NCBI GenBank assembly: GCA_029261535.1
Contig: JAJDBF010000070.1
Span: forward strand, 124,001-188,000
Source of the DNA: Nitrospinaceae bacterium
GTDB lineage: Bacteria > Nitrospinota > Nitrospinia > Nitrospinales > Nitrospinaceae
Direction of reading: 5' to 3'
Length of the DNA: 64,000 nucleotides
The translations under genes and the position numbers were made by a program. Positions 7,808 through 17,138 of the stretch are shown one piece after another (the first letter of the stretch is position 1; every line of letters begins with the position of its first letter). The notes beneath the pieces were generated by a model. That model was not told the origin of the DNA. It saw only the letters and a program-made list of their open reading frames with translations, and searched no databases.

Positions 7808-8962
7808 TCACGCGCGTGTATCGGTTGGCGTTAATTCCTCAATGGTCACGTGCACCGTTTGAACCCGGCCTTCTCTAAATACTTCCAGAGCCACCCGGGT
7901 GCCCGGTGGAACGGAGGCGACGAGCCGAGGTAATTCATCAATCGAAGAAATTTTCCGGTTCTCGAACTTGACGATCACGTCACCCCTGAGTATGCCACCT
8001 CTTTCCGCCGGACCCCGGGGAGCGACCTGGTTTACCAGAGCCCCGGAGGCTTCTTTCAATCCAAACGAGTCCGCCAGATCTGGCGTGACGCGCTGGACCA
8101 TGACACCAAGCCAACCGCGGGTCACTTTCCCCTTTTCCTTGAGTTGCAGGACGATCTCCTTCACCAGATTGCTTGGGATGGCAAAGCCAATACCCACGTT
8201 GCCGCCACTCTGGGAGATGATCGCTGTGTTAATTCCGATGACATCGCCTTTCATATTGATCAACGGTCCGCCGCTGTTGCCGGGGTTGATCGACGCATCG
8301 GTTTGAATGTAGTTATCGTAAGGCCCGCCCATACTGCGGCCCTTGGCACTGATGATCCCGGTGGTGACGGTGTGGCTCAGCCCGAAAGGATTGCCGATCG
8401 CCACCACCCACTCGCCCACTTCCAGCTTGTCTGAATTACCCAGTTGAAGATGCGGCAGAGTGTCGCCGGACGTAAGTTCGATCTTGATCAATGCAATGTC
8501 GGTTTTAGGATCGGAGCCGATCAGCTTTGCCGGGACCTCACGTTCCTCGCGGCCCTGCCCCAGCGTTACCAAAACCTGATCGGCCCCGTCGACTACGTGA
8601 TGATTGGTGAGGATGTAGCCTTGATTGCCGATGATAAAACCCGAGCCAGACCCGCCCCTTTTGGGAGCAGGCTGTTGCCGCCTCTGCTGAGGTGGCAGAA
8701 ACCTGCCAAACGGGTTGCCCGGAGAAAATCCACGGCTGGCCGGTTTGATCTTTGCTTTGGTTCGGACATTGACCACCGCCGGGTTGGTGGCTTTGGCGAT
8801 GTTCACAATTTTGTTTGTTCCAAGGGGAGCATCGGTATCTACAGAAACTGCGTGCGCGGTGGGGACTCCGCTTGAGAACCTGATGCCGCCGGACAGCACC
8901 ATGGGCAGTGCAAGTGCTAGCATGACCGTCCAGCCGAGGAATTGTTTAACAGATGGTTTCAT
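7808..8962 (-). CDS. HtrA/DegP-family S1C serine protease with one PDZ domain
   Basis: 384 residues from the ATG at 8962, chosen because a perfect AAAGGAGG lies seven bases upstream. A 17-codon extension to 9013 has no such support. Signal/anchor helix about 8-25, protease domain about 105-285, PDZ about 288-375. The catalytic triad is visible: His122 (TNHHVV), Asp155 (DPKTDIALI) and Ser230 (NPGNSGGPL). It degrades or refolds misfolded envelope proteins in the periplasm. Having a single PDZ places it with DegS/HhoB-like or short Deg types. Upstream are a sigmaE-like promoter and two small 5'-UTR hairpins (8985-9001, 9019-9037). Stress-induced expression is inferred. Confidence 0.95.
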   Translation of the reverse strand: MKPSVKQFLGWTVMLALALPMVLSGGIRFSSGVPTAHAVSVDTDAPLGTNKIVNIAKATNPAVVNVRTKAKIKPASRGFSPGNPFGRFLPPQQRRQQPAPKRGGSGSGFIIGNQGYILTNHHVVDGADQVLVTLGQGREEREVPAKLIGSDPKTDIALIKIELTSGDTLPHLQLGNSDKLEVGEWVVAIGNPFGLSHTVTTGIISAKGRSMGGPYDNYIQTDASINPGNSGGPLINMKGDVIGINTAIISQSGGNVGIGFAIPSNLVKEIVLQLKEKGKVTRGWLGVMVQRVTPDLADSFGLKEASGALVNQVAPRGPAERGGILRGDVIVKFENRKISSIDELPRLVASVPPGTRVALEVFREGRVQTVHVTIEELTPTDTRA

Positions 8963-9049
8963 GTGTTGCCTCCTTTTAACTTGGCCCCGCAGTGAGCGGG
9001 GATGCCGTTCCATCCTTTCTGCGGATCAATTCCGCAGTTTGAATCGGCC

Positions 9050-9077
9050 TCAGAATAGGACGATCAAATTAAGTTCC
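9050..9077 (-). promoter_or_regulatory. Possible sigmaE-type promoter for htrA-like gene
   Basis: Reading on the minus strand, GGAACTT (9071-9077), 16 bases, then TCTGA (9050-9054), close to the extracytoplasmic-stress consensus GGAACTT-N15/16-TCTGA. It would give a leader of about 80 bases before the HtrA ATG. DegP is a classical sigmaE target, but no sigma factor gene is in the window. Confidence 0.5.
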
Positions 9078-9259
9078 AATTAACGGGACATTAATAAATA
9101 TTAACTTTACAAAGCATCTTCTTCCTTGGCAGACTGGAAGGCAGAATTAGAAGCAATTGGAAAATTTGCAATCAGTGCGCCTATGAAATACAATCGGTTC
9201 GCACAGCCGCCCCTGTTTTAAGGGAAATTGCATCAATCTAAATTTCTATGGAGCCGACC

Positions 9260-9661
9260 ATGAAAAAAGGAATGGCAGTGGTCCTTGGAATCTGCCTGAT
9301 AGGTCTGCTGGTAGTGGCTACCGGCCCCGCCTTCGCAGATGAAAAGGTATCTACTCGACCAGCGGATATGAACAAGGCACCCGGAGATACGGGAGACAGC
9401 AAGAAAGACAAGAAGTGCGATGAAATCGCTGACTCTGACGAGCGCAATCTCTGTCGCGCATTCACGCGGGACACATTTAATTCGGACGGGGAAAAGAAGA
9501 ACCGTTACCAGAACAAGAACCACAGTTTTTATTACTGCACGTTGATCAAAAACAAGGATAAGGAAAAATACTGCTACGCTATCGTGCGAAACCAGAAAAG
9601 CATGTGCGGCAACATCATTGATGCGGACCTTGAAAAGGAGTGCAACGCCAAAGTCAAATAG
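9260..9661 (+). CDS. Small secreted Cys-containing protein of unknown function
   Basis: 133 residues from the ATG at 9260, preferred because GGAG lies six bases before it. An ATG four codons earlier lacks a ribosome-binding site. A signal peptide (MKKGMAVVLG... ending PAFA, about residue 27) precedes a very charged mature part with six cysteines, spaced CDEIADSDERNLC, YYC, YC, MC and EC. An even number suggests disulfides after export. I recognise no family. It stands alone with a strong terminator 32 bp after its stop. Possibly a periplasmic or surface helical Cys-rich protein. Confidence 0.75.
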   Translation: MKKGMAVVLGICLIGLLVVATGPAFADEKVSTRPADMNKAPGDTGDSKKDKKCDEIADSDERNLCRAFTRDTFNSDGEKKNRYQNKNHSFYYCTLIKNKDKEKYCYAIVRNQKSMCGNIIDADLEKECNAKVK

Positions 9662-9692
9662 TGCTGATTTTTTTCTATCGAATAGTTACGAA

Positions 9693-9722
9693 GAGCGGGG
9701 CCCGGCCCCGCTCCTGTTTTTT
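9693..9722 (+). terminator. Rho-independent terminator after small Cys-rich gene
   Basis: GAGCGGGGCC/GGCCCCGCTC stem followed by CCTGTTTTTTCC. Confidence 0.85.
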
Positions 9723-9808
9723 CCCTCTTGCAATAAAGTTACACCCCGGTTGCTCTATCGTCTGCGCCGCTCCCCCCTCTTTATCCATCCTTCTCACCGT
9801 CTGCCTGC

Positions 9809-11029
9809 ATGCCCCCATCGGATACATTAAAATTTCCTCTTTGGAAAAAGACCCTGTTCCTCGCCATCCCGATTATGCTTTTTCTTGGCATCATGGAGTT
9901 GGTGATTCGCAACACTGTCCCGTTCCAGAATGTCCGTGCCTTGTGTTTTCATCCCATCATGGAACGCGATTACTGCCCGGAAGTTACCGGTGCGATCAAA
10001 CACAACACGGTCCTTGAAATTAATCGCGACGGGATGATTGACCGCAACTACCCGGTTAAACGGGTTCCAGAGACAATACGTGTGGCGGTTCTCGGCGACT
10101 CCTTTACCGCCGGAGAAGAGGTGGCGATGGGTAAACGGTTCCATGAAATCTGGGAGGAGCGGCTCCCGGAAAAACTGGGAAGGCCGATGGAATTTCTAAA
10201 TTTTGGTGTGAGAGGTTACGGCACCTGGGAACAGTTACAAATGTTTCATCTGAAGGCGGCGAAATACAAACCCGACTGGGTCGTTGTGAATTTTTTCTGG
10301 GGCAACGATATTGATGACAACATCAAACAACTGGAAGCGGGCGCACCCAACCCGCTTGAAGAACAATACCCGGTTGACACCCTATGGAGTCGACTGCTTA
10401 TCACTAGAAAAAATTTCAATAAATGGCTGTGGAACCATTCAGCCCTGTATCAGTGGGTTCGTACCAAATACAATTTGCTTGAGGTTAAAATAAAAATCTG
10501 GCTTCGCACCGGGCATCAGGATCAACGGGAGAGAATAAAGAAAGCGCAAAAGCACACTGCAGAGACTCCAACAGATAAGCCCGGCCCAGTAAACAAGGAA
10601 CCCACAGGAAGTAAAAATGCTGGCAATGCGCCGCCTGCCCATAAAATCAAATTGGATGTGAACCAGTCCACGGCCTACGATGACCTGTTTTTTTGGGAAT
10701 CAGAAGGATGGGAGGTGACTCGCAAACTGATGCTAAAGCTGAAGGCTGAAGTGGAAGCCGGGGGTGGTCGCCTTGCCGTGATCCAGTTTCCACAGAATGA
10801 CCAGGTACACGATTACCCTGCCACGCCCAACAAGGAGTGGCAATTATTTTTAGAAACCAACGGCATCCGACAACTCGACACTCTCCCCTTGTACACCCGA
10901 TTGAACGAAGAACAATTAACCGCTACCACGCTGGTACGCGAACACAAGGACCACCACTTCAGTGAAGAAGGTCACGTGATCTACGCCAATTTCACACAAG
11001 AGTTTTTAGAGAAACTTTTCAAACCCTGA
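9809..11029 (+). CDS. Membrane-anchored SGNH-hydrolase-fold protein
   Basis: 406 residues. One N-terminal membrane helix (about 12-32) is followed by an SGNH/GDSL-type domain. Visible blocks are AVLGDSFTAGEE (nucleophile Ser) near residue 92, NFGVRGYGT near 130 (Gly), FFWGNDIDD near 160 (Asn), and a C-terminal DHHFSEEGH near 387 that would supply the catalytic Asp/His pair. A charged Lys/Pro-rich insertion lies around 250-285. Such proteins add or remove O-acyl groups on extracellular glycans. It has no MBOAT partner beside it, unlike the second SGNH gene at 24253. Substrate unknown. Nearby genes are DCC and HTTM proteins. Confidence 0.8.
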   Translation: MPPSDTLKFPLWKKTLFLAIPIMLFLGIMELVIRNTVPFQNVRALCFHPIMERDYCPEVTGAIKHNTVLEINRDGMIDRNYPVKRVPETIRVAVLGDSFTAGEEVAMGKRFHEIWEERLPEKLGRPMEFLNFGVRGYGTWEQLQMFHLKAAKYKPDWVVVNFFWGNDIDDNIKQLEAGAPNPLEEQYPVDTLWSRLLITRKNFNKWLWNHSALYQWVRTKYNLLEVKIKIWLRTGHQDQRERIKKAQKHTAETPTDKPGPVNKEPTGSKNAGNAPPAHKIKLDVNQSTAYDDLFFWESEGWEVTRKLMLKLKAEVEAGGGRLAVIQFPQNDQVHDYPATPNKEWQLFLETNGIRQLDTLPLYTRLNEEQLTATTLVREHKDHHFSEEGHVIYANFTQEFLEKLFKP

Positions 11030-11176
11030 GTCAACGCGTTTCAAAAATATAAAGAGCAACTTGCCCTCTTGACATGGCTGGTTTTCTAATAGGAGACAAA
11101 GCCATTTAACGGGCTGTCGAAATTTCCGTTCCTGCGATAGAATAAGAGGATCGACCATTAATTTTGCCAAGTCACC

Positions 11177-11614
11177 ATGGAATCATTCGACTCAAGCGGA
11201 AAGACCAACGGTGTAAAAGCTGGCTCTATCGTTCTGTTTGACGGTGTGTGCAACCTCTGTAACGGCACTGTCAATTTTGTCGCCGATCGGGACCCTGACG
11301 TTCACTTCCGCATGGCCTCCCTGCAATCAGAAACCGGGCAAAAACTTCTGGACCAATACCATTTACCAAAAGATAATTTTGAAACCATCATACTGATTGA
11401 AAACGGCGAGGCCTACACCCATTCCACATCTATTCTTCGCATCTCAAAAAAACTGAGCGGCCTCTGGCCCGTGCTGTCGTTTTTCCTGCTGATTCCCAAG
11501 CCTGTTCGCGACTGGTGCTACCGACTGATATCCAGCAATCGCTACCGCTGGTTTGGAAAAGAAGAGGTTTGTCGTGTGCCCTCTCCAGACATGGCTCACC
11601 GGTTTCTGGAATAA
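11177..11614 (+). CDS. DCC-family thiol-disulfide oxidoreductase-like protein (DUF393)
   Basis: 145 residues with the family signature IVLFDGVCNLCNGTVNF near residues 18-34, i.e. the DxxCxxC motif of the DCC family, and the usual ...ILRISKKLSGLWPVLSFFLLIPKPVRDWCYRLI tail split over residues 95-120. The two cysteines suggest redox activity. No biochemical role is established for most members. The gene sits 15 bp before an HTTM/carboxylase-like gene. DCC and HTTM domains frequently occur together or fused, so the pair probably works jointly. Confidence 0.9.
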   Translation: MESFDSSGKTNGVKAGSIVLFDGVCNLCNGTVNFVADRDPDVHFRMASLQSETGQKLLDQYHLPKDNFETIILIENGEAYTHSTSILRISKKLSGLWPVLSFFLLIPKPVRDWCYRLISSNRYRWFGKEEVCRVPSPDMAHRFLE

Positions 11615-11629
11615 GATGACCTTGACTTC

Positions 11630-12994
11630 ATGACACGCAATCCCTCATCAGAGTCACCCAAAGTCTCCCGCTGGTTTCATGCGGTCGATGCTTCCACCGT
11701 CGCGATTTTCCGCATCGTGTTCGGCACCATCATGCTTTGGGAGACCCTGCGCTATGTGATCTACGAACGAATTGATGCTTATTACATCGAACCGACCGTT
11801 CACTTCACCTATCCCCTGTTTGGTTTTGTCGCACCGCTCCCCGGCGACTGGATGTTCCTGCCCTTTGGGGTGATGGGTCTCACCTCTCTGTTGATCGCTC
11901 TCGGACTTTTTTACATCCCGGCGACTATCATATTTCTTCTGACCTACACCTATATCTTTCTGATCGATTCCACCCAATACAACAATCATTATTATTTTAT
12001 TTGTCTGGTCGGTTTTTTACTGTGCGTGATAAAAGCCAATGCCTGTTTCTCAGTCGATGGAAAATTGAAACCGGAAATTCACACCAACCGCATTCCTTAC
12101 TGGCAACTGTTTCTTCTGCAATTCCAGGTGATCGTCGTCTATTTTTTCGGCGGAGTGGCAAAGTTGAATGTCGACTGGCTACGGGGAGAACCGCTCCGGC
12201 ACTGGCTCGAACCCGACATGTTCCCCCTGATCGAAGGTTGGCTTAACTATGAAATGTGGGTGTATTTCCTGTCCTATGGTGGGCTCCTGTTTGACCTTTT
12301 TATCGGGTTCGGTCTGCTTTATTCGAGGACCCGCCTGCTTTCGATTTTTGCCGTGCTGGTATTCAATCTCAGCAATAACAACCTGTTTTCCATCGGGGTG
12401 TTCCCCTTCCTGATGATCGGCACCACGGTGTTGTTTCTCAATCCTGAAGCTGTAAGAACGTGGCTGATAAAATGGGATTTCATCAAAGGAAGAAGACAAA
12501 AACAAACCAAGACCACTATCCTGAAAACGTCACCCTTGCCGATCTATTTACTCCTTGGAATCTATTGCTCCATTCAGATACTTCTGCCCTTTCGCCACTG
12601 GCTCTATCCTGGGAATGTCAGTTGGAACGAAGAGGGTCATCGATATGCCTGGCACATGAAACTGCGGAGCAAACGGGGTAAGGTATTTTTCGTAGTCAAA
12701 GACCCGGACAGCGGAAAGCAATGGCAACCGGATATGGAGAAAGACCTCACACCCCGGCAAATAAAAAAAATGGCCGGAAGGCCCGACATGATTCTCCAGT
12801 ACGCTCACCTGTTACGGGATCGCTACCAGAAAAAAGGAGTGGCACATCCTTTTGTTGAAGCTGTAACTATGCTATCCCTCAACTTCAAAGAAGCAAGACC
12901 CTTCATTGACCCACAAGCCAATCTGGCTGAAAAAGAATATTCTCCCTGGAAAAGCAACGACTGGATTTTATCTTTTGAGCAGAAAAAATTATGA
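11630..12994 (+). CDS. HTTM-domain protein, vitamin-K-dependent gamma-carboxylase-like
   Basis: 454 residues with multiple membrane spans over about 20-330. The N-terminal pattern (DASTVAIFRIVFGTIMLWE) and the central FFGGVAKLNVDWLRGEPL match the HTTM family that includes the vitamin-K-dependent glutamyl carboxylase. The Lys in VAKLNVDW aligns, as I recall the animal enzyme, with its catalytic Lys218. The C-terminal soluble part (about 335-450) contains RYAWHMKLRSKRG. In bacteria the substrate and whether a quinone is used are unknown. Coupled to the DCC gene upstream. Its last codons overlap by six bases, tail to tail, with the NeuB gene on the other strand. Confidence 0.88.
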   Translation: MTRNPSSESPKVSRWFHAVDASTVAIFRIVFGTIMLWETLRYVIYERIDAYYIEPTVHFTYPLFGFVAPLPGDWMFLPFGVMGLTSLLIALGLFYIPATIIFLLTYTYIFLIDSTQYNNHYYFICLVGFLLCVIKANACFSVDGKLKPEIHTNRIPYWQLFLLQFQVIVVYFFGGVAKLNVDWLRGEPLRHWLEPDMFPLIEGWLNYEMWVYFLSYGGLLFDLFIGFGLLYSRTRLLSIFAVLVFNLSNNNLFSIGVFPFLMIGTTVLFLNPEAVRTWLIKWDFIKGRRQKQTKTTILKTSPLPIYLLLGIYCSIQILLPFRHWLYPGNVSWNEEGHRYAWHMKLRSKRGKVFFVVKDPDSGKQWQPDMEKDLTPRQIKKMAGRPDMILQYAHLLRDRYQKKGVAHPFVEAVTMLSLNFKEARPFIDPQANLAEKEYSPWKSNDWILSFEQKKL

Positions 12995-14032
12995 AAGATC
13001 GGACCATTGCAGGGTGTGCCATTGAGGCAGATCACGCGCGGCTTTTTTGGTGAGCACCTTTTCAATTTCTCTCGGGAGGATGCCGGTACCCGGCCTCAAT
13101 AAAACCAGGTCTTCATCTTGCAGGGACGCACCCGCAGACACAGGTCGTTTGAGGGTCACACTTTTTCGGACCAGGTCGCGGATGGGGAGTTCCGACACTG
13201 TGGGTGTCTTTTTTGCAGACCCCAGGGCTTGCGTGGTGGCGCGAATATTTTCCACCATCGTTTTTAATTCTTTGGGTTCTATCGATGCCGCGTGATCCGG
13301 CCCGGGCATGGCTCGATCCAATGTGAAATGTTTTTCAATCACACAGGCACCCATCGCCACGGCCAGCACCGGCACCAGCAATCCCTCCGAGTGATCAGAA
13401 TATCCCAGAGGCAGGTTGAACTCCTGTTGCATGGTTTGCATGGCCCGTAAATTAATATCGGAAAGTGCCGCAGGATAATTGGAGGTGCAATGGAGCAAGG
13501 TCAACATGCACTCGAGCGGCTCGGAAAAGCCCGCACCATCCCGCGTTGCGCGAATAGCACTCACCGCTTCGTGGATCTCTTCAATCGTGCCCATCCCGGT
13601 TGATAAAATCATGGGCAGGTCGTGCTGGGCCAGGTGCTTTAACATCACCAGATTGGTCAACTCGCCGGAAGGAATTTTAAATCGCTCAATTCCGAGCTCG
13701 ATCAAAAAATCTGCGGATTGTTCATCAAAAGGTGTGGACAAAAATTCGATAGACGCTTTCTTGCAATGGTCCTTCAAGCGGTGGTGCATTTCGGTGGACA
13801 GCTCGAGATTCTTTAACATACTGAGCTGATCCCCGTCTCCAGTCTTGTCCTTCTGGTATTCGGCTTTTGCGGTTCCAGGTTTAGTCAGGGCTTCGGCGCG
13901 GAAAGATTGAAATTTAACAGCATCGGCCCCGGCCTCCACCGCCACATCCACCAGTTGAAACGCAAGATCATCCGAGCCGTTATGGTTGACCCCGGCTTCG
14001 GCGATGATAAAACATTTTGTCGCCTCTACCAT
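12989..14032 (-). CDS. neuB: NeuB-family nonulosonic (sialic/legionaminic) acid synthase
   Basis: 347 residues from the ATG at 14032, which follows GGAGG in the end of the preceding SDR gene. A longer frame to 14116 only reads through that gene. The enzyme condenses an N-acetylmannosamine-type sugar with phosphoenolpyruvate to a nine-carbon acid in the cytoplasm. Visible are the TIM-barrel motifs FIIAEAGVNHNGS, AVKFQSF, FLSTPFDEQS, KIPSGE and LSTGMG, then a C-terminal SAF/antifreeze-like domain (about 285-347) with RPGTGI. Partner genes NeuC-like (41519) and CMP-sugar synthetase (26714) lie in the same locus. Whether the product is Neu5Ac, legionaminate or pseudaminate cannot be told from sequence alone. 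NeuC presence disfavours pseudaminate. Confidence 0.93.
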   Translation of the reverse strand: MVEATKCFIIAEAGVNHNGSDDLAFQLVDVAVEAGADAVKFQSFRAEALTKPGTAKAEYQKDKTGDGDQLSMLKNLELSTEMHHRLKDHCKKASIEFLSTPFDEQSADFLIELGIERFKIPSGELTNLVMLKHLAQHDLPMILSTGMGTIEEIHEAVSAIRATRDGAGFSEPLECMLTLLHCTSNYPAALSDINLRAMQTMQQEFNLPLGYSDHSEGLLVPVLAVAMGACVIEKHFTLDRAMPGPDHAASIEPKELKTMVENIRATTQALGSAKKTPTVSELPIRDLVRKSVTLKRPVSAGASLQDEDLVLLRPGTGILPREIEKVLTKKAARDLPQWHTLQWSDLS

Positions 14033-14844
14033 ACGGTCAGCCCTCCATCGACCACGATATTTTGTCCGGTAATATATGAAGAGGTGTCCGATGCCAGAAA
14101 CAGCATGGCTCCGCACAGTTCATCGCCGTCAGCCATTCTGCCCAGAGGGACGCGTGCGCTGTAGCGATCTGTAAAGGTTTTGTTCTGCCCGCTGTACACG
14201 CCACCCGGTGTGATCGCGTTGACCCGCACACCCTTATCCCCCCAGTAAGCGGCAAGATATCGGGTGAGCCCCCAGACGGCGGCTTTGCTGGTGCTGTACA
14301 CCGCAGGCGTGTTGATGGCCCGGCCTTCGTATTCGGACCCTTCGTAAACCCGTTGGTCCGGTGCCACAATCCCGTAAATGGAAAGTGTGTTGATGATACT
14401 TCCCCGACCGCGTTCAGCCATAGCAGAACCAATAGTCTGGCACCCGAGCATCACCCCGGTGGTGTTGACGTTCATCACTAGATTCCAATCTTCCAGCGAA
14501 AAAGTTTTAAAGGGCTCGAAGAAGTTCGGACTCTTGGTGGCGGCGTTGTTAATCAGGATATCGACCTCGCCGAGGTCTGTCTCGACAGTCTGTTTTATAT
14601 CAGCCCAGTCTTTGGGAGACGTGATGTCTGCTCCCAAGGGTACGATAGAATCCGGCACATCCTGATTGATTTCGGCGGCTAGGGTACGGGCTTTGTCTAT
14701 ATCCCGATCGACCATGACCACACGCGCGCCCTTTTCTGCCAGGGACCACGCGAAACGGGTCCCAAGAATTCCGGCTCCCCCTGTGAGAAGCACCACTTTT
14801 CCGTTCAAGTCGATTTGAGTTTTAGCGGGATCGGGTTTTTTCAT
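14026..14844 (-). CDS. Short-chain dehydrogenase/reductase (PtmA-like position)
   Basis: 272 residues. Rossmann glycine motif LTGGAGILG near 23, INNAA near 105, catalytic Ser then YSTSK near 190 and the PGG segment near 220 make this a complete classical SDR that uses NAD(P). It overlaps the NeuB gene by seven bases, so translation is probably coupled. The context suggests oxidation or reduction of a sugar intermediate of nonulosonic acid synthesis. Campylobacter legionaminate loci carry a comparable SDR (PtmA). Exact substrate unknown. Confidence 0.9.
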   Translation of the reverse strand: MKKPDPAKTQIDLNGKVVLLTGGAGILGTRFAWSLAEKGARVVMVDRDIDKARTLAAEINQDVPDSIVPLGADITSPKDWADIKQTVETDLGEVDILINNAATKSPNFFEPFKTFSLEDWNLVMNVNTTGVMLGCQTIGSAMAERGRGSIINTLSIYGIVAPDQRVYEGSEYEGRAINTPAVYSTSKAAVWGLTRYLAAYWGDKGVRVNAITPGGVYSGQNKTFTDRYSARVPLGRMADGDELCGAMLFLASDTSSYITGQNIVVDGGLTVW

Positions 14845-14954
14845 TTTGGAAATAATTGAGTTTGTTTGTGAGGCAGGCTAAAGAATCCTGCGCATTCAGG
14901 GTTGTTAGTATATCAGACATATTTCAGGGGAAAGAAGCAAGCCCTGTCCTGTGG

Positions 14955-15932
14955 TCAGGAAATAGTTTTTTCGTCGGCGAGAATAGCCAATTCCACACTG
15001 TTCAATCCATCCAGGATATCCTGCGATGTCGCGGTTCCGGTTTCGACGGCCTTTAAAAATTCAGCCATCGCCTTCTGGTAGGTTTTGGCAGTATCAAAAC
15101 CCTCCTCACCGCAATCGATAACTTCGGTGCGGTCATTTTTTGCCAGCGTTAAAGTTTGAGCGGGCAGGTCAAAAACCAAACTACCGAGGTCGCCAACAAT
15201 TTCGTAACGCCGGACCGGTTTTCGGGATACATAATCCAATTGAATCGACACAGCGGGAGGCCCTTCCTTTTTTCCCATCACGATAACGACCGTATCCTCC
15301 GTTTCAATCTCCAAACAGCTGAACTTCCCGGAAATGGAACCGACACGTTCAAATTCGCCAAAGAACCAGCGGACAATGTCGAGTTCATGGATCAGATCGA
15401 ACAGCACGCCACCGCCTAAGTTTGGTTGACTGCTATAGCTCTTGCGGTAGTCCTGCTGAGGTCGCCAGTCGGCAAGCCACTGTCCGGCGGTCAAACCGGC
15501 TCGCACAACCGTCCCCAATACGCCGCCTTGCACAATCTCTCTGGCTTTTTGGAGAGAGGGGAGAAACCGAAGGTTACATCCCACCAGAGTAGGGCTTTTG
15601 AAATCGACGCGTTGCATCAGGGAACGCAAGGTCTCAATATCTTCTTGTCGGGTCACGACAGGCTTTTCAATATAGAAAGGCAGGTGCGCTGTAATCAGGG
15701 GTGCGAGCACATCGGCATGCAATGCTGACGGAGTGGCCACCACGGCAAAATCCGGCTGGAGAGCAAGGGCCTCTTGAAGGCTACCCACCACCCTGGCATC
15801 AAGCGAGGCGGACAACACATCCTGCCTCGCATCTTTTCGCAGGAAAATAAAACGGGCATCTTGTGCCCATGTTCGGATATTGCGAATATGCCGCTGACCG
15901 ATCGAACCGGTCCCGATGATGAGTGCCTGCAT
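14955..15932 (-). CDS. Gfo/Idh/MocA-family oxidoreductase
   Basis: 325 residues. N-terminal Rossmann motif IIGTGSIGQRH at 4-14, the EKP signature (YIEKPVVT) near 92, and a C-terminal domain with GGGVLFDLIHELDIVRW near 172-188 whose Asp/His correspond to the usual catalytic pair. These enzymes oxidise or reduce sugars with NAD(P). It is upstream of the SDR and NeuB genes on the same strand, with a 110-bp gap, and probably acts on a sugar-nucleotide or amino-sugar precursor of the locus. Confidence 0.9.
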   Translation of the reverse strand: MQALIIGTGSIGQRHIRNIRTWAQDARFIFLRKDARQDVLSASLDARVVGSLQEALALQPDFAVVATPSALHADVLAPLITAHLPFYIEKPVVTRQEDIETLRSLMQRVDFKSPTLVGCNLRFLPSLQKAREIVQGGVLGTVVRAGLTAGQWLADWRPQQDYRKSYSSQPNLGGGVLFDLIHELDIVRWFFGEFERVGSISGKFSCLEIETEDTVVIVMGKKEGPPAVSIQLDYVSRKPVRRYEIVGDLGSLVFDLPAQTLTLAKNDRTEVIDCGEEGFDTAKTYQKAMAEFLKAVETGTATSQDILDGLNSVELAILADEKTIS

Positions 15933-15995
15933 ATTATGAGAGATTGAATTTCAGGTAAGGGGTTTTTGGAGTTCCGGCACCACTTGCGTTATTAC

Positions 15996-17138
15996 TCAAT
16001 GGGATTGGCGAGATTTTTTTCCTGATTCAGGAAAACATAACATCCTTCTAATCCGATTTTCCAGTTGTAGTCGCCAAACGGGCCGAAAAAAGTAAAGGTA
16101 AAAAAGAATTAGGACTATCAGTGAGGATACTGCCGCTAGTCCTTCCACTAAAAACATCGGCATGAAACAGATAAAGACCCATTTCATCGACCCCGGCACA
16201 TTGTTTGAACGTCTGATTGAGATCACCGCCGCTCCAACGACAATCGAGAATAACCCAAAATAGAATAAGGGGCGACCGATTTCATTTTGTAACAAGGACG
16301 CGGAAAAGGTGCTCCTTACCGCTATCGTTTCCGATAATTCCAAAAGAGAAACCGTGTTAGACTGCGATTCCCCGATTCTCACGTGGGTTTTATATTTAAA
16401 CGACCCATATTTTTCGACCAGTGAGCATGAAAAACTCAGAGACAGAATAAAAAAACTACCGAGAACAACGTAAAGGCCTTTGGAATGAATTTTCTTCAAC
16501 TGGGTCATTAGAATCATCAACCAGAGCAACACCACCCCTGAACTGGTATTCACCAGGAAGATCGAAATAAAAGTTAATACCTGATTCCTTCTGCCATAAA
16601 TAAAAAGAAACAAATAGGCAATACCGCACATGGCCATCACTGTTCGAAAACTAAAAAAGAACGGCAGATAAACCAGGAATGGCTGTAAGAAGCTTCTGGG
16701 CCGGTCTTGCAACCGTGCAAATAAGATTGGTAGAAGAAAAACCAGAATACAAAGGGTGTCAAAAATGGGAGGAAAAAATTCAAACCTGCTCAGATAAAAC
16801 GGAGATATCGCAAGGAAACGAAAAAAATGAACAACACCAAAGAAACCTATCGGCGCACTCATCGGGCTCAGCAAATCGTCAAGTTCTCCGTAACTCATCC
16901 GAAGCGCCACATAGTCCATCTGATTGAAAAATGCATCGACGCGATCAAATGGAAAAAACGTTTTTTCCAAAAAAGCGTTGACCAAAATAAAGCCCATAAT
17001 GTGGAAAACCGTCCAGACAAAATAAACTTTTTCCCTGGAAAACTGCCCGTCGGATCCTTGAAAAATAGTCCAGGCCCAAATATTTTTTAATGTGAGCGTG
17101 CTCTCTGACGGCAGAGGCTTGATTGTCTTGATATCCAT
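15996..17138 (-). CDS. Polytopic membrane protein, possible polysaccharide polymerase
   Basis: 380 residues, with about ten hydrophobic segments between 40 and 360 and a basic C-terminus. No catalytic motif is recognised. Size, topology and position inside the glycan locus resemble Wzy/EpsG-type polymerases, which show little sequence conservation, so this is inference from context. The base composition is more AT-rich than the flanking housekeeping genes, as is common for polymerases. It reads toward the Gfo/Idh gene, 63 bp away. Confidence 0.7.
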   Translation of the reverse strand: MDIKTIKPLPSESTLTLKNIWAWTIFQGSDGQFSREKVYFVWTVFHIMGFILVNAFLEKTFFPFDRVDAFFNQMDYVALRMSYGELDDLLSPMSAPIGFFGVVHFFRFLAISPFYLSRFEFFPPIFDTLCILVFLLPILFARLQDRPRSFLQPFLVYLPFFFSFRTVMAMCGIAYLFLFIYGRRNQVLTFISIFLVNTSSGVVLLWLMILMTQLKKIHSKGLYVVLGSFFILSLSFSCSLVEKYGSFKYKTHVRIGESQSNTVSLLELSETIAVRSTFSASLLQNEIGRPLFYFGLFSIVVGAAVISIRRSNNVPGSMKWVFICFMPMFLVEGLAAVSSLIVLILFYLYFFRPVWRLQLENRIRRMLCFPESGKKSRQSH

